The notes beneath the pieces are model-generated. The model was not told where the DNA came from. It saw only the letters and a program-made list of their open reading frames with translations, and ran no database searches. DNA of 64,000 bases from Cordia subcordata (lineage: Eukaryota > Streptophyta > Magnoliopsida > Boraginales > Cordiaceae), in assembly GCA_028554755.1 (NCBI GenBank), contig JAPTOF010000017.1, positions 10,935,501 to 10,999,500 on the forward strand, written 5' to 3'. Below are positions 13,436 to 24,754 of this stretch, piece by piece. Within the stretch, counting starts at the first letter, position 1; each line of letters begins with the position of its first letter. A program made the position numbers and the translations under genes.

Positions 13436-13439
13436 AATA

Positions 13440-13620
13440 TATGTGTGTGCGTGTGTGTATATATAAAAGAAATTTGAATAGAAAAAAAGTACTAGTTAAT
13501 AATTACTAAAGAAACATCAAGGAACAAAAAATGTTTGATCTTGGCTGCAAATGTTACTCCGAGGGATCATTTCAGTTGTGAAAATCTAGCAAAGAAGAGA
13601 TTGCAACTAGGCTGTTTTTG
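13440..13620. repeat. Direct duplication, left copy
   Basis: This segment is closely similar to 19461-19640. Shared long runs include AAGTACTAGTTAATA, GAAACATCAAGGAACAAAAA and GTTGTGAAAATCTAGCAAAG. It begins right after the hAT-like element, and similarity fades after the shared CAACTAGGCT. It is non-coding. Confidence 0.88.
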
Positions 13621-14477
13621 AATTTCCATTATAAATGTATGTTTATATTTTGAATGTAAAATAAGAATATTTTTTAGGAAAGAATATGTGACTTAATTTC
13701 TATTTACATATTTGTTATTGAACATTTCTAAACATATGTAATAATACTTTTAACTATCATTTTTAAAATTAATAAATAATTAATATTTTATTAAATTTTT
13801 TAAAATATTTTATTAAATTTTAATGTACTTGTAGCTTCTATTTCACCCTACATTTGAACTAATTGTATCCTTTTTTTCCTTTTGTGATTACTATATAAAA
13901 TTCTATCCTTCAAAACTTGTTCAATTTCGAATTACTTATTAGTTAATTTGTTAACAATATGCTATATGTAAATAATAACTGGATTTTTATTAATCAATAT
14001 TCTTAAAACTTATTATTTTTTATAATCAATTATTTCTACAAACTAGTTGAATAAAATACCTAAAGCAAACTAAAAAGGGACATGCCGAATTCTAAAATTA
14101 GATAGATAATTCAGATTCTGTTTCAAAAAGTTTAAGTGCTTAATAAGAAACACTCCTTATCTAAATCCCCACAAATAAACTAAACAATTCTAGCAAGTTG
14201 GCACAAGTTAAAGGGATGATTCTTCATCACCACCAATACCTCTTCAGTAAGAGCATCTTCAAATTCAGCATTTTTTTAATTTCAAAATTATAGGGTAGAT
14301 GAGGGGAATTAAGATAATCTTGAGCATAATCCAAAACCTAACATAAGGGATTATGTGTCGAAGGTTCTAGATGATGTAGTGGTTGGAAATAAAGAGGAGT
14401 TTAATGAAAATACAACCACCGAGGGCTTTTGTGGCAAACAAAATTCATCCTAATTGGCTGAAAAATAGGCATAGGAT

Positions 14478-15005
14478 GTGCTGAGGTATGGTCCCATTAT
14501 TCCTCTTGTGGGATATGTTGATATGCCAGGCGTGATCAACAACATGAGATGTTTAGTCATGCCATTCTATGAGATTGGAAGTCTTGAGCAAAATTTTGGA
14601 GGCCTCAATTTGTGGCAAATCATTAATGTTGCTCAAAAGGTGGCCGATGGCATCCATATTATGCATTGTCGTGTTCCAAGTTATCCGATCATACACATAG
14701 ATATTAAAATAAAAATTATCTATTTAGACATGAATTTTGATCCAGCCATTATAGATTTTGGAAGCAATGGAAGTGTAGGGGACCTCATGAATAATAGATC
14801 ACTAGCTTACATTGATCCAATGGGAGATACAGTTGATATGAAGTTTGATATCTACTCCTTTAGCATGGTTGCTATGAGGATCTTTATAGAAGAGGAGATC
14901 ATAGTCATAGGCCACCAGTCGATCCAAGTTAGATTAACTCTGCCTTGTACAGTAAGAAAATATAGAGAAACTAATAAGGAAGAGATCCCACGAGCTCAAG
15001 CATAG
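14478..15005 (+). pseudogene. Decayed receptor-like protein kinase fragment
   Basis: A 175-codon open stretch resembles the middle and C-terminal lobe of a plant receptor-like kinase: IIPLVGY, then ENGSLE-like EIGSLEQ, a catalytic-loop relic IIHIDIKIKIIYLD, the metal-binding relic IIDFGSNGS, an activation-segment relic AYIDPMGDTVDMKFDIYSF. The HRD arginine is Ile and the catalytic-loop Asn is Ile, the APE region is lost, and the glycine loop and catalytic Lys are absent because the N-lobe is missing. It stops 26 bases before a copia LTR. It is best read as a captured or truncated pseudogene, not an active kinase. Confidence 0.75.
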
Positions 15006-15031
15006 AGGCATAAGTGTGAAAAATAACAATT

Positions 15032-15206
15032 TGTGTTAGTTAGCATTGCTAAGTTGGAATTAGTCACTCTAATTAGTTTGGAATTAGTAGGAATTGACTT
15101 GTATAATGGTTGTAACTCTAGACTCAACAAGTCTATAAATGTTAACTGTGAACTCATTGATGATCAATGGAGCATGAGATATTTTCGTGCTCAATGAGTT
15201 CTTGCA
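15032..15206 (+). repeat. Ty1/copia 5' LTR
   Basis: The segment begins TGTGTTAG and ends GTTCTTGCA, so it has the TG..CA ends of an LTR and is 175 bp long. It contains a TATA-like CTATAAATG near 15133. It is followed directly by a tRNA-iMet type primer-binding site. No matching 3' LTR was found. Confidence 0.75.
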
Positions 15207-15218
15207 TGGTATCAAAGC
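15207..15218 (+). other. Retrotransposon primer-binding site (tRNA-iMet type)
   Basis: TGGTATCAAAGC differs at one base from the TGGTATCAGAGC site common to plant Ty1/copia elements, and it abuts the end of the LTR. Confidence 0.85.
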
Positions 15219-17525
15219 CAACCTTTTTTAGCACAACTATTAACAATTGCCATAGCCATATTTCTTCAAGCTTTCATATGTCTTCATCAAACATAGTTGA
15301 AAACACTACTTTCTCTAACGCGATGCCTTATAGTTGAAAACACTCCTTTCTCTAACGCGAAGCCTCGCTACAGTTTAATTTTTTTTTTGCAACTCTAAAT
15401 TGGTTGTTTTTCTCTTTTCTCTCTTTGCCTCGACTTTATAATTTGATCATTTATGGTAGAGAGATTGAGCTGCCTTCAAATTTTAAGCTTCTACTACAGA
15501 ATGTTAAATCCTTCATTCCAAGCAAGCTTAACAATACGAGTTATCCAATGTAGCGAGCTTAGCTTGAAGAATTTCTTAAGGCCTATAATCTGCTTGGTCA
15601 TGTCACTTGTTTGCAGCCATGTCCAACTCAATTTCTTTGCATTGAAGCTGGAGGCTACATGTCTAATCCAGAATATTTGAAGTGGCAAATTATGGAAAAT
15701 CACCTCAGACCTTGCATTTTTGCATCAAATAATATGGCATGCTTATATTCACAACTAGAAGCAAAATTGCAGAATGTCATAAAAGGCACAAAGTTTACTC
15801 AAGAATATCTAGATGAAATCAAAAGCATTGCTAATGCATTAAACTCAACTATAGTAATGGTCTCAAATCATTATATCATATTCTTAATGTCCTTTCTTCT
15901 AAATATGATCACTTCCATTAGAGTCATTACATCATCTCTATCTGTTGTTCAACTATCTAATTTGTTGGTCAAAGAGGAATTACATGTTCAAATGGCCAAA
16001 TCATGTAACATTTCTTCTTCCTGTACACAGAATGTGTACTAAAGACAGAGGTAAAGGAGATAGGATCAATGCCTCTAGAAGAGGAGGTTTCGAAAGGGGA
16101 TTCACCGCTTCAAATCCTTCCAATCAAGTGGTTACACCATCTGCTAATGCTAGCCCCATATACTACCAAATATGTGGAAAAGAGAAATTATCTAGATATT
16201 GACTACTGGCATAGGGCTAATTTTGTTACTTATGCGTCTTTCATGTCTAACAAACAAGTCAACTCAGCACAGGCCATGACAGCTAATGCCACTTCAACTG
16301 GACAATCTTCCAATTCATATATCTTTGATTCAAGATCAACTCATCATGTTACTTACAATGCTTCTCAGATGACCACATACAAACCTTTTAAGGATGATAA
16401 GACGGTTTCTATTATCAATAGAGCCTCTCTATCTATTGAAAATACTAGTAATGGCACCCTTTTCACTCCTTACTAGTAATGGCACCCTTTTCACTCTTTC
16501 TTCTTCATTTCATCTTCTTAATGTTCTTTATGTACCCAAAATTTCCTCTAATTTGCTCTCTATCTCTCAATTAGCAATAGATAACAATGTTTCCATTCTT
16601 TTTAAGTCCAAGAAGGTTATCATTCTAGACAACACAATACAACCTATTAAGTTCAGGGGCCTATGTAAAGATGGACTTTACACTGTGCCTCCTAACAATC
16701 ATTCAACATCTAAGGCTACAGCTCTTTCTTGCACTTCTTCAAGCTCCAACTCAAGTGTTGTCACTTTATGGCACCAACACCTAGGGGATGATAACTCTCA
16801 TGCTCTTCAAGTCCTAGCTCCTATTTTATACGTTTCTAGTATAGCATCTTTCTTTTTTTATGAATCCTGTAATATAGCTAAAAGCCATAGGCTTCCTTTT
16901 TCTTTGCCAAATTCTACTACTGCCAAGCCGTTTGACTTGGTATATTCAGATGTCTGAGGGCCAACCTTTGTACCTTTATTTCAGAATTGTAGATATTATG
17001 TTGTCTGTCTTGATGACTTTTCCAAGTTTTCATGGATATATCCATTATATAATACATTAGAAGTTTGTTCTATGTTTATTTCCTTTCATTCAATGATCAT
17101 GAATTAGTTACTATTAAAACACTAAGAACTGACACCATAACATAATAAATAAATAAACAGCTGGCTTTATATTTGCAAAGTCAAAGCATGCTACATCAAA
17201 TTTCTTGTCGTCACACCCCTAAGCAAAATGGCAGGGTTGAAAGGTTACACATGCACTTAATAGAAACAGTTCTTACATTACTTCATCAAGCTCAACTTCC
17301 AAATACCTTTTGGCTTAAAGCCTTGGCAATAGAAAATCATCTTATTAATAGACTGTCAACACCTTCTTCAAGATAAGTCCCCTTTTGAACGTCAATATAA
17401 ATCTAAACTAGATTATTCTTCGTTAAAAGTTTTTGGTAGTCTTTTATTTCCATGGTTGTGACCCTAGAGAAAACACAAACTGCAGCAAAGATCTACACCT
17501 TGTGTGTTTATAGGCTACTCACCGT
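15207..17525 (+). mobile_element. Truncated Ty1/copia retrotransposon, gag to integrase
   Basis: Downstream of the LTR and primer-binding site lie broken frames in copia order. A gag-like region runs 15270-16040. A protease relic reads YIFDSRSTHHVT (about 16318-16353), where the expected DSG has become DSR. A GAG-pre-integrase relic reads LWHQHLG near 16768. Integrase relics read FDLVYSDV followed by a stop at 16956, then HTPKQNGRVERLHMHLIET (17210-17266) and FWLKALA, then SLKVFGS and RSTPCVFIGYSP to about 17523. Several stops and frameshifts break the frame, and no reverse transcriptase, RNase H or 3' LTR follows. The element is dead and truncated. Confidence 0.85.
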
Positions 17526-18540
17526 AGAGCCTAAAATCTACAATTAAGGTTTAGGGCAATTGTTTGGCCTAAAATCCTTAGAGTAAGAGAGGGACTACAC
17601 AGCTTTTGGTACCAGAGAGAAGGAAGCTTATGCAGAATAGTGATAGGGTTTCTTTTCCTCTTCAAAGAAGACGAGCCCTTACCCTTTTAAAAAAGGCTCA
17701 TACTCTATTAATGGCAATAAATTGGCGCAAGAAGATTTTGATTCTTTTAATTATGATCATCATGGTCCAAGGATGCTATACCTTCCATCAGGATCAGGTT
17801 GACCTTAATTATATAAAAAGGGCTTGCCTTTTATATGTCTGCACCGGCCAAGCCTTGTTCATACAAGGCCTTACTTGTACTGAGATAGGCTATTCGGCTT
17901 AAGAGTCCATGATCCAAATATGAGCTCTACAATAGTCCCCTACTTCTCATGTCTCTAAAGCCTTAAAGGTGTGAGGAGTAATTTGCATTCCCTAGCCATT
18001 GGCCTATGTCAATACCCCAAATCTCCTCCACGCCTGCGCGTGATTCAGACTTTCAATAAATGTGTAGCCTTATGATTAATCTGGTTAATCTGGCCCTTTC
18101 TCCTTAACCGTGAATTATTTCCCCTTAGTACTTGTGGGATTCATCTAGGCCATTAAATATTGTTTTTTAGACGTAATTATGATTATTTCAAGAATAAAAT
18201 AAATCAAAGAATATTTAATTAAATGGACTTCACATTTAACATGACAATGTCCTCGGCTGAGTTTCTTTTTTTTTTCTTTTTTTTTTTTTGGGTCAAGGAC
18301 CTAGGCTGAGTTCAACCGCCCTCATAAGCAAAATAATTTAAATAATGATAATAGTAGTTTTTTTTGTATGATATGACCTGTGTGCTAGTAATACGTATGT
18401 GTAATTAATATCAAAAGAAATAATTTACAAATATTGGTTTCAACCTCTCGAGTTCTATTTTTAAATCAAAGGAAAACAGTAATTAACCGATGAAAACAAT
18501 ATACAAGATTTGTATACCACTAAATTTTTAAATACTATAA
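17526..18540. other. Unassigned sequence between copia and Helitron remnants
   Basis: About 1 kb of non-coding DNA that I cannot assign. It includes a TATA-like TTATATAAAAAGG near 17809 and a T-rich tract at 18266-18290. The 98-codon open frame at 17606-17902 looks like no known protein. Its position suggests further transposon-derived DNA. Confidence 0.4.
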
Positions 18541-18983
18541 GGTTGTAAGGTCTCCCAAACCACAAGTTGAAATTGACAAGTCATCTGGGTTGTGCAATGG
18601 AACAAGATTGAGGATTACACAATTAGGCAACCATGTTTTGGAAGCAGAGGTCATCTCAAAAAATAATGTTGGACAAAAAGTCTACATTCCATGCATGGTG
18701 ATAACCCCTTCTGATTCTAGATTACCATTCAGACTACAATAGAGGCAATTTCCATTAGCTTTATGCTTTTGCCATGGCGATAAATAAGAGCCAAGGCCAA
18801 TCTCTTTCCCATGTTGGTTTGTATTTGCCAAGACCTGTATTTAGACATGGACAATTTTATGTGGCAATATCTAGAGTGAGAAGCAAAGTAGGTCTAAGAG
18901 TTTTAATTTGTGACGAAAATGGAGAGTTCTCAAACACTACAAGCAATGTAGTGTTCAAAGAAATTTTCCAGAATATTGTATAA
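18541..18983 (+). pseudogene. Decayed Helitron RepHel helicase C terminus
   Basis: Two frames together give the C-terminal end of a PIF1-type helicase as found in plant Helitron Rep/helicase proteins: SSGLCNGTRLRITQLGNHV, then IPCMVITPSDSRLPFRLQ, a stop, RQFPLALCF, then after a one-base shift at about 18770 MAINKSQGQSLSHVGLYL, PRPVFRHGQFYVAISRV and a tail ending at 18983. The in-frame stop at about 18738 and the frameshift make it non-functional. The N-terminal Rep domain and helicase motifs upstream are absent. Confidence 0.9.
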
Positions 18984-19460
18984 AGAACATCTAGGTAATT
19001 TTGGGGAAAATTACATGTTTTTATTAAGTCTATTATATAAGTTTTATAATTTAATAACAATCAATAATAAATGTATTATTAATTTTTACAGTTTAAATAT
19101 TAATTATTTGAACGAAATTACCCAAATAGTCGCAAGTATTTTAAATAAAAAAAATACTTTATGCTTTCAACTAAGTTATATTATCATGATTTTTTTTAAT
19201 TAATATTCATATGCTCCGTAACAAACTTAAACTATATAACCTTAAACATATAAGAAATTCTGTTAATTAAACATATAAATATATCTTAAAATCGCCATTT
19301 TAATAATTACCTAATTCTTATTATCTTAAAGTTTACACTGGGTTCTTTTTGCCTCAATACAAGTAATAACAACAATATACAAATTATAATATTATTAACT
19401 AATAAGCTTAATAATATTAAATTACTGAAAATCACGCGCATCGCACGGGTCCAAAACTAA
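18541..19460 (+). mobile_element. Helitron 3' portion with terminus
   Basis: After the helicase relic comes AT-rich DNA ending in ATCACGCGCATCGCACGGGT and CCAAAACTAA. The GC-rich ACGCGC..GCACGGGT can form a short imperfect hairpin a few bases before CTAA, and the next base is T. This matches the Helitron rule of a 3' hairpin, a CTRR end and insertion between A and T. No 5' TC terminus was identified, so the left boundary given here is only that of the recognisable part. Confidence 0.78.
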
Positions 19461-19640
19461 TATATACATATTTTTGTGTGTATAAGGAATTGAATATAAA
19501 AAAGTACTAGTTAATACTCACTAAAGAAACATCAAGGAACAAAAAATGTTTGATTTTGGCTGCAAAATGTTACTCCAATGGATCATGTCAGTTGTGAAAA
19601 TCTAGCAAAGAAGAGATCACAACTAGGCTTTCTTTGAAAT
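19461..19640. repeat. Direct duplication, right copy
   Basis: Similar to 13440-13620; it begins at the base that follows the Helitron end and diverges after AACTAGGCT. The two copies bracket the kinase relic, copia remnant and Helitron remnant. Confidence 0.88.
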
Positions 19641-19653
19641 CCAAAGCAAAACG

Positions 19654-19803
19654 TGACATTATTGTTTTCCCGAGTCCATTAAAATGATGCTTGGTTTCTT
19701 GAGTATGAAAGATCCTGCACGATCGCTGTATTATTGTTTTCCCGAGTCCATAAAAAAGATGACATTATTGTTTTCCCGAGTCTATGAAAATGATGACATT
19801 ATG
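19654..19803. repeat. Interrupted repeats of ATTATTGTTTTCCCGAGTC
   Basis: The block ATTATTGTTTTCCCGAGTC occurs three times (about 19658, 19730 and 19763), with GATGACATT before the third copy and again after it. It is a small non-coding local duplication. Confidence 0.8.
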
Positions 19804-20679
19804 ACAATGGCAAGGGACGGCTCCATGTTGTTAATAGTGGTGTCAAATGACACCTCTCAAAATTTTTTTTGAAAAAATTAATGTACATATTATAATTTTA
19901 AAAAAAATTATATACATATTATGTTGAGAAAGTTAATTTTGACCCCACAAAAATATCTCATAACTTCATGACTTACCTTTCACATTTTCATTGAAAAAAA
20001 TGTGTTTGATAGCATTAAAAATAGCATTGACAATGGAGTAATAATTCAATGCTTTCAAAATATAAGAGTATTTATGTTTTGAAAGAATATTCAAACTTTT
20101 TTACAATTATTTTTATATTGACACTAGTAAAAATTTTCTAACTCCGTCTCTAATAATAACTATATATATTGCAGAGCAAAGAATCAAACGACTTAAATAG
20201 TTGGTAGCTACTTGCTAGGAGGGTGATCGCTTGTGCAGATTTTATTGTTCTTTGTAAGAACTCCACTCCTTCGGAGCACTATGCACCTGAGATAAGGTGA
20301 GAGGCATGCGCTTGAAAAAAAAAATCTGAAGCCTCTCATTTCCTTGTCTCTTTTTCACTCTCTTCCTCTTTCTTCTGTCCTTCTGCAGCAAAATCAAACC
20401 ATTCAATTTTAAATTAGACATCACCACTGCGATCATCATCTTTGCGCAACCATAACAATAATCTTCAATCTTCATGTCAATTTTGTTTCATCATTGATGC
20501 GAGTTGTCGCTGCTATTCTCTTTCTCTTTTTTCTCTAGTTATTTTCTCAAATCTATAACGATAGATCCATGTGTAGTATGTGGTTAATATATATGAGTGA
20601 AAGGATGGAGAATTTAGCTGTCTAACAAATAATTTAAAATAATGCAGATTAAGTGTTTGATATTTTGACTAAATCAAAT

Positions 20680-21440
20680 TCGTCTATTCCCTACATCAAA
20701 GTTTTGAACATATAATATAAGAATTTTGAACATATAGAATAATAGTTTTGAATTAGAATTGTTGATTAGATAGCATACTTATTCATTTTGAACCAATAAT
20801 ATATTGGTTTTAAGCATATAGAACAATAGTTTTGAACTAGACACTTATTCATTTTGAACCAATAGTGGATTGATTTTGAACATATAGAATAATAGTTTTG
20901 AACTAGGACCGTTAATTGATCAGATTGCACACTTATTCATTTTGAACCAATAGCGTATTAATTTTGAACTAAGACTATTAATTAATCAGATAACACACTT
21001 ATTCATTTTGAACTGATAGTATATTGGTTTTGAACATATAAGACAATAATTTTGAACTAAAATAGTTTAATTGATCAGATAGTATACTTTTTCATTTCGA
21101 ACCAATAGTGTGTTAGTTTTAAACATATAGAATAATAGTTTTGAACACGTACTAAATCTACTTGCGTATCTTTCTTCCTGGAGATGCATAAAATTTATGA
21201 GATTATAATTTTTATTTTATGAACTTACTTTTAAATTTTTGAATATGTAATATAAGAGTTTTAAACATATAATATAAAAATTTTGAACATAAAGTATAAT
21301 TTATAAGCATATAATATAAGAGTTTTAAAGATACAATATGAGAGTTTTCAACATGTTTCCTGCTTAAAATAAGAGTTTTGAACCTATCATATAAAAATTT
21401 TGAAATTATAGTATAAAAATTTTGAACACATATATTGTTA
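20680..21440. repeat. Diverged tandem array built on TTTTGAACATATA
   Basis: Many imperfect copies of a unit like TTTTGAACATATAGAATAATAG, alternating with ACTTATTCATTTTGAACCAATAG, run through this stretch in higher-order periods of about 70-80 bases in the first part and about 25-35 in the last. The units are non-coding. The last part resembles, in inverted orientation, the sequence at 58380-58430. Confidence 0.8.
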
Positions 21441-21875
21441 TATACTATGCACGCATCGCTACGCATTATGATGTACAATGCTCATGTATCTTTATTATGT
21501 CATGCAGCGTCTTGTTCACGCACGATCAAGACGGTGTATAATGTTCATACGAAACATTGTACATGCGGTGCACAGTATACGTACTGAACTGCCTGCTGTG
21601 TTGCTGTGTTTTTCTGCCTACGCGTGCTCAGATTTGTAGAGAAAAATAAAAGGTTGACTTGGGATACGAGTAACTAGAGTTTGACAAAACTACAACTAAC
21701 AAGGAATTAGGATTTGGATATTCACTAGGACACTGATAATGAGCAAACATAACACTTGGGTCACTCGATTAATCCTTTTAATTAACAAACTAGTATAGGA
21801 CCATGTCACACACCAGAAAAATAAATATTTTTTATTTGATTATTTATTATTAATGGTCAATTTTTATGATTCATA

Positions 21876-21903
21876 CTATATATATATATATATATATATA
21901 TAA
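21876..21903. repeat. (TA)n microsatellite
   Basis: An uninterrupted TA dinucleotide tract of roughly 13 units. Confidence 0.9.
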
Positions 21904-22938
21904 GTAAATTTTTAACATTAATCATAAGTTTATAGGGTAGATAGATGTATCACAAGAGTGAAGTAATAAAAGAAAATAAGTTTTGTTATAGAAACAAAAT
22001 CTACCACTTAAATTTTTTTTTCTTTTTTTGTAATATAAACATCCAAAATCTCTTTTATATATTTATGTTTTCTTATAAGTTTGATCAGGAAATATTTTTA
22101 CACTATAAAAAGCAATGGACTCGAAGTCTTTTTAGAGGAAAAAATTTGTAACACGATGACATGTGGTACTGATTAAAAATGTAAGAATACTACTTTACAA
22201 TATATACAAAAGATTAGGTTAGTGTAATTTTCTTCAATACATTGGTATTAGCCAATTAACGCATGCATGTGTCTATCAAATATTTGAAGTCCTTATGGGG
22301 AGAATTCCTTTGCACTCCTCCATTAGAGGCGTTAAATGGAAGATGAACTTTGACTTTTCATATTTGACTATAAAGAAGAAAAAGAAAAGGAAAAAAAAAA
22401 AAAACTTCGACTTTTTCATAAGAGCCATTTATCACAATTTTAGGCTGACTTAGCTAAAGCTTTGGCGTAGACGGTTTTGGGCTGGACTCCTGCTGGGCCA
22501 AACTGTAAAAGCCTAAGAATCACCGTTGATCGCTCCTCTCTCCTGCACACACACACACACATCTCTTCACACTATCAAAATCATCAAATAATAAAACCGT
22601 GCGTGATCAAATAAAAGAATTTTAAAATGATTTTCAATCCACATATCAACCCATAAGAGGGGCCCATTCTTATTTCTAAGCGTGAGAATATTGACAAAAT
22701 ATGCAAAAAGAGTTCAATGAAGTAAAGATGACGCAAGAAATTCTTTCTAATAACGTGCAAATCGGTATACGTTATGTTGATATATATCTCTATCACAATA
22801 AATTTACCAGAATTGAATAAATAAGATTATAGTAGAACTTTATTTGAAATTATTAGAGTAAAATGCACGTATAGAAATAAGGCATCAAGGATCTCATCAT
22901 GTGAGGTCTTTAGTCTTGTTGTGGTCCTGACCCACATG

Positions 22939-23095
22939 CTACGCTTGCTCTTTCACCTCATTGCACGAGTCAAACTTCTTCATCCAGTTGTTAGAATTTT
23001 CGACTTTTTTACATTATGCATTCATGTGGTGCACGTTCGATGATGTAATCGTGGCCGTCCAAGCAGCAGACGTTGAGCTTCGGGATCGTTTCTGC
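22939..23095 (-). pseudogene. Unidentified exon-like fragment
   Basis: On the minus strand a good acceptor TTTTGCAG precedes 23095, and the next 28 codons read AETIPKLNVCCLDGHDYI followed by IERAPHECIM and a stop at 23009-23011. In another frame just downstream, 22939-23008 reads NNWMKKFDSCNEVKEQA and a stop. The base composition is much richer in G+C than the surroundings and the peptide is of normal amino-acid mix, as in a real exon broken by a frameshift. No further exon was found upstream on the minus strand. I do not recognise the family; a captured or decayed gene fragment is the likeliest reading. Confidence 0.45.
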
Positions 23096-24359
23096 CTGCA
23101 AAAGTCGACACATATCAAACAGTAAACATTTTATTTGACCCGAAAAAGAGAAGGGGAAAAAAAAAAAGAACATTGAATATTTCTAGACCAAAGAAAAACA
23201 CATTAAACACGATGCTTTTACTCTGCTAGTTGGGTATTTCACACGTTAATCGAATTTTCTATAGCGTTTAATTAACATTAATTATGTATTTTTCAGACAA
23301 AATATAACTTCAAGATACATGGCCTGTCCAAAACTATATATATCCATTATATATTTCTTGAAATCTAAGTTATCTACTTTTCGAATATACTCTCTTTTAA
23401 CTTATCCAGGAAAAGAAAGGGGGAAAAAAAAAAGGACTCGTTTAGCTTATAAATATCTTTGAGAGAAACTGATTACAAAGATCCCATAAATCCTTAAGTT
23501 TTATCAACCTATTGTACACTTTTCCATCCCATCTTTTAGGTCTAAGTGATCAATTATTCATACTTTTTTATTTGTCATTTTCTACAACACTCTCTAAAAG
23601 GTAAGACGAATAATGAATTATCAGTGACATAAAACTTAAGCTTAAACGAGCTTTTGTTGGACTAGGGAAAATATAGATTTTGGTGAATTTTACAAATTTG
23701 AATTAAGAAAAAATATCTTTTATGTCAAGGTCTCAGGATGAATTCAAGTTTGTGAATCATATTGATGTGGTAATGATGTTTATTATCTCTCAGATTACTA
23801 GGAGAAGGAATCATTACTAGTTTGCCATTTGCTTAAAACAAGAGGCATGGCTATGTGACTTGCACAATGATATATTTTGATTGTCCCATAAAATGATCAT
23901 TGAAAATTAGTGCATATTCTTCATAATGTGACATACTTTAACAATCATAGCAACGCAACAAAATTATGACACAGGGAAAAAAAGTGGTGTTTAACCACAT
24001 GCTCTTTGTACCATTAATCCATTGGTTGAACAAATATTATTTGTTGTATTTTTATTTTGTTTTTGTTTGGTTATTAACAAACTTCTTTTGGCATCACCAC
24101 TTGCTATTTAAAAACTAACACAAGCTAAAGAAGTACAACATAGAAAGATATTGTTTTAGATAATTGTTAATGAAAACCATCTTATTTTAATTTCATGACC
24201 GTTAAAATTAACTAACTTTATATCTTTTGTACATTTCGAATTAATAAAATAGAAATAATAAAATTCGTTTTTAGATACTAAAAAGAACTTAACTAGCGAA
24301 AACACATGATCCACAATTTAGTAATTTGGAGCACCTGCAACTTATAAAATAAAAGATAA

Positions 24360-24520
24360 GAAAGGCAGGTAAGTCTTTGACACTGATGTCGTACTGACCA
24401 AAGACACTTCGACACCGACCAAAGACACTTTGATAGGGGAGTCGTGTTATTCTTTGATACTAGCTTGGTTGAGGCGTGTAAGTCTTTGATACTAGCATGG
24501 TGCTGACCAAATACATTTTG
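24360..24520. repeat. Local repeats of AAGTCTTTGAYACT
   Basis: Three related blocks, GTCTTTGACACTGATG, TTCTTTGATACTAGC and GTCTTTGATACTAGC, alternate with CTGACCAAAGACA or CTGACCAAATACA. It is a short non-coding duplication cluster. Confidence 0.6.
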
Positions 24521-24754
24521 ATGCCCAAGTCAATTACTGGATATAGAGAAAGTAATAAAACTCTATAAAAAAGGGGTAATGGGCAAAAATTATATAGTGG
24601 GTCGAATATTTTCTTGTTTAATTCCCTTTCCTTTAGAGAAAAGGCTTATTTATAGCTAAAGAGTCCAAGGACCCTTGCAAATCTGTGGCTACTAAACTCT
24701 TGGGCATCCTGATCATCATTGATTTTCTCCAACATATCTATAGCCATCCTCTTA

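Larger units (their letters stand above)
19804..22930. other. Gene-poor AT-rich stretch
   Basis: Apart from the tandem array and TA tract there is no recognisable gene. An (AC)n run is at 22545-22560. The region 21440-21620, just after the tandem array, has ATGCAC/GTACA-rich palindromic pieces similar in style to 58270-58380. Confidence 0.45.
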
